A stretch of DNA of 64,000 bases from Atherinomorus stipes (Eukaryota > Chordata > Actinopteri > Atheriniformes > Atherinidae), in NCBI GenBank assembly GCA_023101725.1, contig JALJCO010013358.1, positions 124,001 to 188,000 of the forward strand, given 5' to 3'. This document shows positions 37,541 to 49,344 of the stretch, piece by piece. Under the pieces are notes generated by a model. That model was not told the DNA's origin. It made no database searches and worked only from the letters and a program-made list of their open reading frames with translations. Within the stretch, counting starts at the first letter, position 1. Each line of letters begins with the position of its first letter. The translations under genes were made by a program, and so were the position numbers.

Positions 37541-37939
37541 AAGATGTTTTCATTTGTACTTGGATCCAATGGTCTCAGGTGTAGTTATGACTGTACTACC
37601 AACTGCTTTTTATGTCTTTTAAGGTATTAATTATTCCAAACAGTGCTCTAATTCCCATTAAACAAAGCTAGTACAGCAGTTTTAAAGTTCAGAGGGTTCT
37701 CACTTCACACACATTGTTTTGTCCATTCAGGGATACCGTAGTAAAAATGGTGGAACAGATATGGCAGCCTCCATATGTGCACCTCCCATTAGTAGATGTA
37801 AATGACTCATTCTAAGAAAATAATCACATAATAGTTTTTCTAGTGCAGTGATTTCACATTAATAGAGACACAGTTTTGAATTATATATATCACATTTTTC
37901 CACCACTGATCTTTTATTTTTCACATACTGTACCTTTAA
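37541..37939. mobile_element. Second TTAA-type element, right half
   Basis: It ends CATACTGTACCTTTAA at 37924-37939 and aligns with 34970-35334 (TTCCCATTAAACAAAGCT, ATATGGCAGCCTCCATATGT). The matching left terminus was not found. The sequence further left differs from the first copy. Confidence 0.7.
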
Positions 37940-39451
37940 GTATAGACCTCATGTAAGCTTTTATATATTTTGGACTTGTCAAAATTAATAAAACATTTCT
38001 ATGCTTTAAGAAAAATTTCAGTAAAACTCATATTTTCATTTTGCACCCATCTTGACGTTCTGTGGATGTTTTATTTTTGAAAAAAATGTATTGTTGAAGA
38101 AGCAGTTATGTCCTATAAGTATTGGCAGTTTCAGATATTCAGCCAGAGTCTCAGAAAAATCCCTTTAAACCCAATTTTTAACACTTTCAAATAATTGAAA
38201 TTGTGATATGCCAAAAATACTAAAATTGGCATCTAACCTGCAGTACTGCATGTTACTGCATGTTGGTGCAGGCTTATCATCAGTCAGATCTGTAGTTGGC
38301 TTCAGGACTGTTATAACCTCCTTCTACAAGTACGTTACCCGTGTTAAGTGCTCAATTGTCCTATTTTATGCAGCCTTTTCTACATTATAGTCTCAGTCTT
38401 TAAAGTATAGAGTGAAAGCATTTAATGTATAATTTTGAGTGTCCTTGGGTGAGAGTAGCTACCAATCTGCTCGAAAGCATTCTGAAGTAAAAAAAAAAAA
38501 AAAAAAAAGTAAAGCAGGAAGCAGTGATGATTTAATTGGCTGCTGTCATATCTGGCATTCTTTTGGCTGAATGAATGTTAACTGAATTCTCTCACAATCC
38601 AAGAGCATGCAGAAAAAAAAATCAGGAGCTAACGTTTTGAGAGTGCTGAAGGAATTTGAGTGCACAGGATGAAGCTCAAGCTTGCATGCAGGATATTTGC
38701 ATGTACAAGGTTGAATATAAGAAGCAGAAGCTGAGGTTTGACTTGAAGCACAACATATCTTTATTAAAGCAGGGATTCTTTGAGTGCATAAGCTGAGTTT
38801 TGAGGGGGTGCAGTATAATATTTGAGCATGAAAATGAGTAAACCTGCTCTTAAAATGAAAAACTAGTTTCTTGACGAGCACTCATATTGTACAGGTTGTT
38901 GTTACACGAACCACACACTGTCATAGAAAAGAATTTCTGTAGATGTGTCCAACAACTTCTCACTTTTGAAATTTTGCTTTTTTTTTTTTGCATTTGATTA
39001 AGATTTGACATAAAAAATAGTATTAGTAAAAATCCCTTATACAGCAGGCATTGAAAAACTTTGCCATCTCAATTTCTGCATCATCATTGTCACATCATTA
39101 GATGTGGGCTTGCAGACCCACATTGCATGCTTTCCTGTAAGACTGGACTGAGTAAACAGCTGCTGATAAGCTGCCTGCCATCGCAGTGATTTAGATTTCA
39201 CACAAACATGGCCTGCAGGAAAAGGGTTTCTCAGAATAATCATGGAGCCCAACAAAGCATGATGCTGTTTGTTTTGTTCTGGCTGAAGACTCGAGTGTTC
39301 CTGAATACAGAACTCGCCACACACAATGGGCATTGCTTCCTTATGCAGCTATATGTTCCTGGAAGTCCAGCAATACTTTAAGAATGATTAATCTTTTTTG
39401 ACTCGTGTTAGTTTCATATGTGTAACTTTGAATGCACAGTAAATATTGTCA
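37940..39451. other. Intronic stretch without gene
   Basis: No exon or bounded repeat is seen. An A-run lies at about 38490-38508. Confidence 0.5.
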
Positions 39452-39694
39452 AGAGGAGCAGTGGGTAACGTAGTGGTAATGTTGCGGGCTTTGACCACGT
39501 TCGAGTCCCCGACATGACACTCAGGTGAACCACTGTGGACCCTTGAGCAAGGTCCTTAACCCCCACCAACTGCTCCCCGGGTGCTTTAATTAGCAGCCCA
39601 CTGCTATCAGGTTCAGCTCGAGATGGATTAAATGCAGAGAACTAATTTCCTAATTGGCACTAATTGGGATTAATAAAGTATATCTTTTTTTTTT
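39452..39694 (+). mobile_element. tRNA-derived SINE, copy 3, diverged
   Basis: A B box (GTTCGAGTCCC near 39499), GGTGAACCACTGTGGACCC and CAACTGCTCCCCGGG follow the same order as copies 1 and 2. The 3' end differs (CCTAATTGGCACTAATTGGG then AATAAAGTATATC). This suggests a sister subfamily with another tail. Confidence 0.8.
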
Positions 39695-39834
39695 CAACCC
39701 TAAAATCAGCTCTGCTAAATTATCCCATTTAGCTATAACTATATCTCAACTATATTGCAGACTAATTTTCCAGAAATAAGGGAAATGCAGTGATGAAAAG
39801 CAGCTAGAACAGAAAAACTTAAAATTTTTATTAG

Positions 39835-39850
39835 GGATGTTTGATATTGG

Positions 39851-39884
<34 letters not shown>

Positions 39885-39999
39885 CATATACCAATATTGC
39901 CCAACACTTTTTTCTGATATCCAATATCAACTGATACCAATCTATGCAGACAACTGTGAAGGTTGTATCTCATATGTTGAATGATACCTTTAACATTAA
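39835..39999. repeat. Fragment of the GGGATGTCCGATATT hAT-type repeat with a long T run
   Basis: TAGGGATGTTTGATATTGGC is followed by a T run of about 30 bases. Then come CCAATATTGCCCAACAC and TGATATCCAATATCAACTG, as in 33309-33892. The right end is missing. Confidence 0.5.
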
Positions 40000-40135
40000 A
40001 TTCTTTTTAAAATGGGAGTCTATTGGGATTTGCTCTGTTTTGCAGTCAGCCCCTAGCAGATGAAGAAATTTTTTACACTTTTCCGGATTTTGGCATTGGC
40101 CTCACTGTTGGCCGTTGGAGGTTGCCACTTGGATT
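40000..40135 (+). repeat. Repeat family R, 3' end fragment
   Basis: TTTTTAAAATGGGAGTCTAT, CAGCCCCTAGCAGATGA and TTGGAGGTTGCCACTTGG match the last part of repeat R copies A and C. Confidence 0.65.
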
Positions 40136-40137
40136 CA

Positions 40138-40215
40138 GTCTGCGATGGGTTAAATGCAGAGAATGAATTTCCTAATTGGCACTTTAATTGGGATTCATAA
40201 AGAATATTTTTATTA
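40138..40215 (+). repeat. SINE 3' tail fragment
   Basis: GATGGGTTAAATGCAGAGAA then TTCCTAATTGGCAC and TTGGGATTCATAAAG match the end of SINE copy 3. The head is absent. Confidence 0.65.
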
Positions 40216-42240
40216 TCAAAATCAAATAAAGTAAAAAAAAAAAAAAAAAACAGTCAAAATGTTAACAAATCAGGCTGTGCCAAAGACCAAAGTAGACAAA
40301 TAGGTTTTAGGATGGGACTAATAATGGCAGCTCACTCCGTCTGGGTGCTGCCACTACAAAGGCCTGGTCCCTTCTTAAAATGACAATGAGCCCTGGGCCA
40401 AAACTTATTCAGTCCGGCCTGCGGGTCCCAAATTGGACAGTCCTGCTTGGCTTCTGTTGTGAATTGGTGCTATATCAAAAACAAGATCAAAATACATTAA
40501 CTCCACCCTCTATAAGGGGCGGGGCACCCCCCTAATTTAATGGTAGGTGGAACACTCCAAGTCAATCAAATACAACTACAGTTGATCAAGGCAATAAACT
40601 ATAAAACACATGAAAACAGTGCAGCTCAGAACATTCCACAATGTGACATCACTCGCAGCTGTCAAAGGCGGAATAAACAGATAACCAAGTCCTATGCATC
40701 CATGCTCTGACTGCTCTGTATTTCATAATTTCCTGATAATCCTGTTTGTCACTTTCTAAAGAAATCATGCTAATACTGGAGATTAATTCCTCACTTAAAG
40801 GTTTTTTCACGATGCTATTTAAAAGATCCTTATGATTCACAGTGAAATTGATTGAAGAGGAATTGGAGCAGAGGACCTTGCGGGTCTTGCATTATTGTTT
40901 TTTACAGAGAGAGCATCTCTTGTTACGGTAAAGTCATGGTCAATCAATATTTATTTGTTTGTCCGTTTTCAGTTATGATATCTCACACGCCAGTAATCAA
41001 ATTTTCAGTAATGGCAGGAAATGCCTCAGTGCTAAATACAATGTATTTTTGAATTATAGCTCAGCGTTTGACAGGCGAGGGGCTTTGCATGACAGCATTT
41101 ACTTAGTTAGTTGGTGATTGGAGACCCAAATGGGGATTGTGTCATTCAGTAGGCACAGCGTGTGTTGTTTAGTTTATCCTGCCGGCCATTCAGTTACTGA
41201 TTAGCCATTCAAGTTGGTCTGGCAGTGATGCTGAGAAGCTAAACACTAAATTATAACAGAAGCCTGTTGGGGACATGTGTATAGTACAATGGCCCCAAGG
41301 TACATAATTCATTAGTGTGGGAAATTGAAGCTGTAATATGTATCTCATTATCAAGCCAAAATACAAATGCAATAATGAATTATTGTGAAATTATGGAAAT
41401 GCGTGTTTTATATTCTAGCAGGAAGGTCAAGCGTAAAGTTTATTTTTACCTCTGGGTTGTGTGTGTTTCTCTCACTTAATTTGCCCAGCGATGACTTTAA
41501 TTTTTTTTCTTTCGTTTTTTTTTATTAAGCATATTAGGTAAATTTCTTTTGGACCTGCTGTGTAAACACTGTATTAAAATGAGCTGAGTCAGGTCTTCGG
41601 GAGATGGATTGACTGCCTGATGGTAATCTGATGAATTTCTGCATATATGAACGTTGTAATTGAGGATGCACCTCAGTGCTCATAAATTACAGCTGATGGT
41701 GTGTGGCATGGGGCGGTCGGCTCTGCGCATAATTAGGCTCAGTGGCATAGGTATCATTTAATTAAAAAGTGTTGTGACAAAGGATGCGTGTATCCAAACA
41801 GTCACTCGCAGAGGGAGAAGGTGAAGATACAGAAAGAAGCAGAGAAAACATTTTATACAAGTGTGATTGTGGACGCTTACCTGCTACAACTTGTGTTGAA
41901 CACTTATATTAACCAAAGTATATAAGGGGAATAACCATTGAAATTTGGTGCTGATGTCAAAGTAAGTGTTAAGTAATACAATAGAGAAGTTTGTTTTTGA
42001 CACTTTTTGCTAAATAAGATGTTTGGAGGAGTGCCAGAAAGAGACTTTGACTTGTTTGATCAATCAGTGGTCAAAAATCCTTTTTTAGACTCTGTGGGGT
42101 ATGGCTCGCTAAAAATGTCATCATACAAAGCATGGAAGTCCAAAATCAATCTGCTTTTAATATTTAATGCATCCATCTGTCAGCATTGGAGTATTGTATT
42201 AAACTCAATAAAAAGAAAATCTGAGTTTAAATGTCTCAAG
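40216..42240. other. Intronic stretch without gene
   Basis: No exon or bounded repeat is seen. At 41580-41780 a repeat-free block with several AT-rich homeodomain-like sites (GCGCATAATTAGG, TCATTTAATTAAAA) is a candidate for conserved non-coding DNA. Conservation cannot be seen here. Confidence 0.4.
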
Positions 42241-42305
42241 TTCAAGGCCGCCTTAACCTACTGTTAGGCCCCTGGGCTGAGAAGTTTTGCGGGGCCTGTC
42301 CCGTC
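42241..42305 (+). repeat. GGCCCCTGGGCTGA repeat fragment, inverted relative to 45060-45131
   Basis: TTCAAGGCCGCCTTAA and GGCCCCTGGGCTGAGAAG are matched, imperfectly, by the complement of 45060-45131 (CAAGGCCACCTTAA and GGGCTGAAGCTACGGGCC). Confidence 0.5.
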
Positions 42306-42384
42306 CTCCAAGTTGACTTTTTTTCTCATTTTTTAAATAAAAGTCTCATTATACAAAATAATATCTATCAGTGCTTGTTACTTT

Positions 42385-42720
42385 ACACTGCTGCCAGTGC
42401 AGTTTAGGATTCAGTTTAAGATTGAACTACTTGTTTTTAAGAGTGTTAGTGGTACTGTACCACCCTACAGTACCTCTTGGAACTTCTGAACACTTACAGC
42501 CCAGTCAGAGCACTGAGGTCAACTGACCAGATGCTCTTGATGGTCCCTAAAACCAGGCTAAACGGTAGAGGTGATGGGGCTTTTTCTGTTGCTGCTCCTC
42601 GGCTTTGGAACAGCCTGCCCCTAACATCAGATCTGCACAGTCCGTTGATCATTTAGAGTCACTCCTGAACAATCATCTGTTTTCACTGGCTTTTCACCCA
42701 GCTTGAGAGTGTCACATTTA
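42385..42720 (+). mobile_element. Second L2-like LINE 3' remnant
   Basis: Translated pieces resemble the C-terminal end of an L2-type reverse transcriptase (RIQFKIELLVFKSV near 42407, then PRLWNSLPL near 42596) with several stops. More decayed than 14262-15094. Confidence 0.6.
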
Positions 42721-42832
42721 TATTTATATAGTGTTTTTATTTTTGTATTTTTTGGTTTTATGTGTTTATATGTTTGTGTTTTTGTTCTGTTTTTATTTCT
42801 GGTTTAATCTTTTATTCTGGTGCTCTATAAAT

Positions 42833-42990
42833 CAATCAATCAATCAATCAAAGTTTTATTTATAAAGCGCTTTTAAATACCAAAGGTAACAAAGTGTGTA
42901 GCAGGTGAGTAAAAATAAAAAGTAAAATATATAAAAATAATCACAATAAAAACACCAATAAAAAAAAGTGGAAAACAATAAAATCAACAT
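42833..42990. repeat. Interspersed repeat with ATCA tetramer start
   Basis: An ATCA array is followed by AAAGTTTTATTTATAAAGCG. This is a pattern common at retroposed fish repeats, probably the 3' end of a - strand element. Confidence 0.5.
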
Positions 42991-43424
42991 ACAAATAAAT
43001 GTGACTTGACTTGACTTGTGAATTGGCTAATGCTATACTGAGTATTTTGTGTTTAGTTTGATATATATAATATTAACGTATCAATAACATGAGCAGAATG
43101 AATATTATAATGATAAAATATCATAAATAAATAATAATAGCAGCAACAAATCAAACTATAGCTTTTAAGAAAGGATCAAACAGGCTGATGAGTTCCAGCT
43201 GCCCAAATAACCGCCATTGTTGGTGTCTCCAGACCTGTGGTTCACTCCTGAAAGCTTTACAGTCCCCATTCAGTCAAATATTTCACAACTGTAACAACCC
43301 TGTGTAGAACCAGCATCCAGTATTCACATTTGTCATTGAACTGTTTCTCTAGTTCAGAGTCTACTGTCCCACAGTCAGCGGCTGGATTAAAAGCAATCGT
43401 GGCTTTTTTGAGGACGTCATTGTC

Positions 43425-43570
43425 ATTCATTCATTTTCTGTACTGCTGGTCCCGTTCAGGGTCGCGGGAGTTGCTGGAGCATATCCCAGCTGTTATCAGG
43501 TTAGAGGCAGGTATAGCTACACCTGGACAGGTGGCCAGTCTGTTGCCGTGGACATCACTGCCTTCTGCTA
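43425..43570 (+). repeat. Interspersed repeat (CATATCCCAGCTG type)
   Basis: CATTCATTTTCTGTACTGCT, GGTCGCGGGAGTTGCTGGAG and CCTGGACAGGTGGCCAGTCT are a common fish interspersed sequence. An inverted start of the same family (GCGGTACGGAAAACGAATGA) is at 50116-50135. Confidence 0.6.
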
Positions 43571-44437
43571 AGCGATAAACATGACCACCTGGAAGTATCT
43601 AGTAAGAGTAACCCCCAAAAACAAATGCTGACTTTTCTTGGTTGTTGCCAAATATTTTGCGTGAAACAAAATGCAGTCCCTGCTGATGGAGTGTAACGCG
43701 GTTATTCTCTGTTTACACACTCGCCGCTACTCAGTTTGTGGCTTAAATGTGACGCAGATACATCAGCACTTTTATTTTGACAAGCTGTCAGCCCCATTTT
43801 TACCCAGTAAGCGTGTGCTTAATTTCCTAAGAAGCCTGGGTTACGGCTAATGCGTGGTCTCGCGCCGCTCTCTAATGCTCGTTTTCCCTGCCACTTCTCC
43901 TCCGCCCCACCTCTGTGTCCATTAAACCTCTGGCATCAGCGTGGGCACCCCTGCCCTCCTCCAGTGGGTTACTGTAGATGAGCGGTTTCCTCTGCTGTCA
44001 TTCAAGTGAGACTCAGGGCACAATAGTCCAGAAGACTCAGTCCGTTTGGAGACTCGGCTCAGCTGGGGACGGGAGTGGTCTTCCGGACCGAGATCGCGTT
44101 CATGTTGCACCATTGCCTAACAAGCCAAACCTTTTGAAGAATGTAGCCAATCTCAGGTTTCGGATCAAGATTCAGATCCACTGTGAGGACAAGACGTACA
44201 ACGAACAAGAAGGTTCTCAAAACTTCCGTTTCCTCCACAAAGCAACATTATTTTTGTGCGTACTTACGAGGAGCTGGGATATACAGTACTTTCATCAGAC
44301 CAAATATAGATCAAAGCGTTCACTTTCTTGTCATTCCATGTTTGACCACGAGACATTTTTACAAGTACTGCAGTCCCACATGTGTGTGTGTTGTCGTAGC
44401 GTTTACCCACATTGCCCAACGTTTTATCCACATTGCC

Positions 44438-44606
44438 AATGCAATAGGCTTTATGCACAGCTCCACTACTTCCTGAACTTGTGTCTGATCTCAGCAAATG
44501 GTCAGACACACTTGGATTAATCAGTTCATCCAATCTTGAAAGACAGGAAACAAAGGTGCAGTATTAAGTTCAGGAAGTAGTGGAACTGTGCATATAGCCC
44601 ATTCTG
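44438..44606. mobile_element. CTTCCTGAACTT palindromic miniature element, both arms
   Basis: The left arm is 44438-44480 (ATGCACAGCTCCACTACTTC core) and the right arm 44566-44606 (GAAGTAGTGGAACTGTGCAT core), inverted copies about 85 bp apart. Related arms occur at 7139/7942 and 22137. Sequence to about 44830 with repeated GGACTGAG/CGGACTC words may be a neighbouring decayed element. Confidence 0.7.
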
Positions 44607-45059
44607 TAGTCCACTTCTGTATTTGGTCCACTTGAATCGGACTGAGACCTGCATTTGTAGGCGGACCGAGTCCGTTTTGTTTGCTCTGTTTCAGAATCCG
44701 ATTGCACATTCACAACTTCCCCAAATGAAGCAGACTGTCCGCGCAAACGGACTCTGATTCGAATCAAAATAGCTTTGTGAATGCGCCCTGAAAGAATCCC
44801 AAGAGCTTTGGGATGTTCTTTAGTCATTCTCTTGTGAAAACACCAATCTCAACCTTTTTTTTTTTTTTTTTGCCAACATTCACCTGTCTCTCTATCAAAG
44901 TGAAGTGATGAAGCGTCATCAGATTGACACGTGGCCAGCAGGGCTGGACTTAGTAACAGGTTTATCTGGATCAATCAGCAGTTTCAAATTTGCATGTTAT
45001 GTGGTTGACAGCAAAATTGACTAATAGCAAAACAGTTGGACTTTTATGCAATTTTTCCT

Positions 45060-45131
45060 CAAAAATGATAGGCCCCTGAACTCCGTTGGCCCGTAGCTTC
45101 AGCCCAAGCCTGTGCATTAAGGTGGCCTTGC
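45060..45131 (-). repeat. Partner of the 42241 repeat fragment
   Basis: Its complement repeats the order CAAGGCCACCTTAA, GGGCTGAAG, GGGCC of 42241-42305. The two face each other about 2.8 kb apart. Confidence 0.45.
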
Positions 45132-47694
45132 TCAAGTTGCAGTGGTAAATGCTTTAAATGAAGAAAAAACTGCATGCAGCTGTGAGAGCGCCCAGAAAAC
45201 CTACAAGTTATCTACTGACCTGACTCAGTGATGCTTTCACCAGAAGTAATTAAAGGGATCAGACAGGCAAAGATTTAACAATGCTGAGTGCAGGTTTCTC
45301 GTGGTGGAGCACGGCTGTTGACAGCTTATGGCTCTTTTGTTTGCACCTTTTTTTGCCTCCATCTGTCTACTTTTGGTGCATCGTGGAGATTGCTTTTGTC
45401 GTGTTACTTGCTGTTATTGTGCAGCTTTACTGTCATTTGTCCAACTTATGGGGTTCAGTTGAACAATGCTGAAAAGGAGAATTTGTGTTTAGTCGCGCTA
45501 CGGTGGCCAAGTTTAATTCCTGTCGTTCCCTATATTGTGCTGTGGCCTATTCAGCCTCCCATCCTTCATTCAAGGTTTGCTTTCAGGACATAAATTGAAT
45601 GGTAAATATAGCAGGAGCCCCCGTGGGTGCCAGAGCCCCCTGAGGTGTAAGTGAGGCAACTGAGTGAGACAGGAATGAAGGAGCTGTGGGCGACTGGCTC
45701 CTCCTGAGGGGCTGACAGATGCTGATACTGACAGATCGAGAGTGTGATTATTCAGAGCTTAATAGATGAACTAGTGCTTGTGTTAGCTGGCTCCCCTGGC
45801 AGCAGAATCACTCCCAATCACACATCCAGAAATCAACCACTTATATTTGGCACTTTTGAGCATCATGCTGATGAAAGAGTGTTTGTCCTGAAAGAGTGAC
45901 CACGAGTCATACAGCTGAGGAAACATGAAGGATATGTGCTTTCTTTACACTCGCACTTTTTCTTTGTTGGGTGTTGCTATACTTCATGAAATCGAACTTT
46001 GACTCACATTTAAACACTTAAGGAAATTTTTTTTAAACTCAGTGGATGTTTTCTCAGCTTAGCTGTGTAGGTGATCTTCCATGCAGTTTTTATTCCCCAG
46101 ACAGAAGCAACACATCTGTCCTGTTCAGAGAGCTGCAAGTACCTTTAACCCAGTAAATGAATAGCATTATTAAACATCCAATGAACTGAAGCTAAAATTG
46201 AAAATTTAAAAAAAGGAAGCAATTTTTTTTCTAATCTTCGAGATATTGGAAAATGGGCTGTGTCATAATTAAATCATATGGTTTTGCAACAAAGAGCGAC
46301 AAGTTCCAGCATGCTATTATGTTTCTATATTTGCTCGGCCTCATGAATCATGTGGCAGTTATGATTACAGTAGGCCACTTTTCTAGAGCTAGTTTTTATG
46401 AAACGACCAATGTTCATTTTTAAATTGAACCTTATTTAAAAATAATGTTAGCATAAAAGCTCTATTTCCAGGTCAGGTTGGGACGGGTTGGTTCATTTTT
46501 TTTTTTGCGTTTCCATGGGCAAAACTTGGAATGGGTACCCTCATATTTGACCTGATCTGTCCTTTTTTCGGCAACCCTTCCATTAGGGTACCAATTTTAC
46601 TGATCTGACTCCAAAAGGCGGAGCCTCACACACTGCAATCCACTAATTAGTTGATAGAGTCATCACTTCCTGTACAACTTGGCACCAAGAACAAAGTGGC
46701 AGAAGCACTGTGATTAAATAAACTGATTTAGTTGTAATTTAAAGTCTCACACCAAGAAGAAATGACACAAACGCTAGTGTTGTCAGCTGTTCTCATCCCT
46801 TTCTGAGTTGAGTTCTTCATTATACTGTTCATGTTGCTGTTGAGTCTCAAACTCATACATTAAGAACCACTTTGGCTTGGTACTAAATATAATGTAATGG
46901 TTCCAGTAAAATGTCAATTTTGATTTGTCCTGAATCGGAATTTTAACTTGAGAAAAAAATTTAAAAAATGCATGTAGCAGAAGAACAGCAATTGAATTAC
47001 TTTATTCGAAAAGAGAAAAAATGAGTTATAATAACAGAAAAGTTGTTTACAGTCTTTGTTGTGAATCATAATTTTACTTTGTATAAATGCAATTTATTAC
47101 TTTTTGTTAAGGTAAAGTATGTATTTCCAGTAAATCAAAATTTTTGGTTTCAACCAAATCATGAATTCAATTTGAGAAAAAGTCAAAGTCAACTTAATTG
47201 TCAAGCTGACGTTGCTATACCTTCATGGCCGATACACCGTGTGCTGGGTAAAGGTACGTTTACTGTGGAAATGCTACAGAGATCTACCAAAGCAAGATTT
47301 ACCAAACCTTTCCCCACCTAACCACCCTGACCCAACCTGGACCCGCTGGTGGAAACGGGGCTGCCAGGGGGGGAAACTTTTACCCCCTTATTTAAAGCAC
47401 TTTATTGAGTTGTCAGATGTTTTCATATCACACCCATTTGTGCCACTTTCGGTTGCTTAGCAACGGACATGAGTTTGACAGTCAGAGGGTGACTTGGCCA
47501 TTTTTATGGCAACATAATCTGGCGCTGATTTTTAGAAATGGACAAATGTGAAAAGGTGGATGAATGCCTGAGTGACGGAGGGTCAGGGGTAGGAAAGGTA
47601 ACGGTGGATGTGGCAGAGGAGGAATCGCTGGAGAGAGAGCAGTGACCCATCATTTTTACCGTGAAAATAAAACTGAAACAGTGAACGCTTACAG
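45132..47694. other. Intronic stretch without gene
   Basis: No exon is seen. Two segments near 46480-46640 (GCGTTTCCATGGGC) and 47240-47370 (CGCTGGTGGAAACGGGGC) look like the ends of a decayed miniature element of the GCGTTTCCAC type. The boundaries are unclear. Confidence 0.4.
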
Positions 47695-48840
47695 CAGGGC
47701 TATTCAATTAGTCGTTGAGTTGGAACAGATTTTCAGACCAAGAAATGTGACGGGGCCAGAGATAGTCTCTGGCCAGCAAGTAGTGGGTAAAAGTAAACAT
47801 TTTCTTATGACAGATGGACCACTTATTTTAATTTTCTCGTCATTTATCACACCGTTCAGTCTTTCATTGTTTCTGTCTGTAAATGGCCTTTTTCTTCTTT
47901 GCCAATATCCAGTGAGAAGATGCTGCTGTAGCTCTCCTATGCTGAAGTATGAGCTCCAGTTGTAAGATGTTATCAGAGGTGGAAAATCCAGGTACCATTT
48001 AATAAAAATCCTGTCATGTTTTTAGTTCTGTCTGTACAAGTAGAACAGGTGTTTTCACTGATGGGCTCATCTACCTGCAAAGGAGCTGTGCTGATTAAAT
48101 TTAGCTGGTTTAGTGGTTGGTTGACAGGATTTTTACCCTCTGGATCAGGAATGGATGTCTACCTCTGGATATGATGGCATAGAATAGAATAGAATAGAAT
48201 AGAATAGAATAGAATAGAATAGAATAGAATAGAATAGAAATCTTTACCGTTTGCCACACACTCATAGCAAATTAAACACAATGGTTTTGCATCAGACTGT
48301 GATGGTAAAATAAGCATTTGTCAGTGGCTTAAATCTGTGGTTTTCATAGTCAGTTTACATTTTTGGGTGAAGATAGATGTGAAGCTACATGCTAAAGCTG
48401 GAGTTATGCTGGATTTACTCTTATGTACTGTCTGTGTCATGTTGGGCCGCATAGCTTATGTAGGTGGCGAACACTGACAGCTGTAGCAGCAACTGTGACC
48501 ACTCAGTGACTGCATTACCTGCAACCTAAGTCAGCCTACTTCGAAGGGGCTGCAAACTTTCTGAACATGGTAGCATGTTTTTACTATTCTGAAAACAGTA
48601 GCAGTTGGTGTGAAGCTGCTCTGACAGTGGATGCAATAACGTGACCACACTGCCTGCTAGGCTAACAAGTATGCATGGTCCATAGAATGCTAGGAATTTC
48701 TTCAATCGATGTAGAAATGTATTAAGTCTTTTGACTTTTATTATTTTCATTCATTTATTTTGGCAGAACCAAAGGCTGGGCCACATGGAAGTTGGATCTT
48801 GGCTGCATGTGGCCCGCGGGCTGCCATTTGAATAGCCTTG
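47695..48840. mobile_element. Non-autonomous hAT element with 8 bp target duplication
   Basis: The ends CAGGGCTATTCAA (47695) and TTGAATAGCCTTG (to 48840) are inverted with one mismatch. GCTTACAG flanks both sides (47687-47694 and 48841-48848). The GTGGCCCGCGGGCTGCC word near the right end is typical of this fish hAT group. An AGAAT microsatellite lies inside. No transposase frame was found. Confidence 0.88.
48180..48239. repeat. AGAAT pentanucleotide microsatellite
   Basis: About 12 nearly perfect AGAAT units inside the hAT element. Confidence 0.97.
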
Positions 48841-49344
48841 GCTTACAGCATGTACACGGATTATAATGAGTAAGCTAAAGAAAATAACAGCAGCGTAAAG
48901 CCACTTCAAGTGTCAGTGCATAGCCGATATTTATCAAATCATATAAATACATTCTCATTGTAACGCAAATACTGTTGTAATCAGTTATGTACTGTAGACA
49001 AATAAAAAGTTATTCTATGTGACTGACAGAGAGATAATGATTGAGAAAGCAATATATATTAAATTCTGTTATTTTGGTATTTTAAATACACTGGCATTTG
49101 ACTGTTTTTTTAGTCTCCCATACTGTTTATGTATGTTACAGTAGATACTGTTTAAAAATCTAATTAAAATAAAATGAACCTCTACACTTTATCTTGGCAT
49201 TGCTGATGCCGCAGCAGCAGGGGGTGGCAAAAGCTACCACCCTTGGCAGTTCAAGTGTTAATTACTTTAGCCTCCTTCACCCATGTTTTACTAAATATGA
49301 CAACATTAGTATCTCTTAAAGAATGAAAATAAAATATAGGTTTA

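Noticed and set aside
43978..44520. 180-codon open frame on + strand
   Set aside because: It runs through a miniature transposon arm, and the overlapping frames on both strands are similarly open. No recognisable protein family.
46480..47370. A complete GCGTTTCCAC-type miniature element
   Set aside because: The two ends look plausible but are weakly matched, no target duplication was found, and the interior does not help; kept only as a remark.
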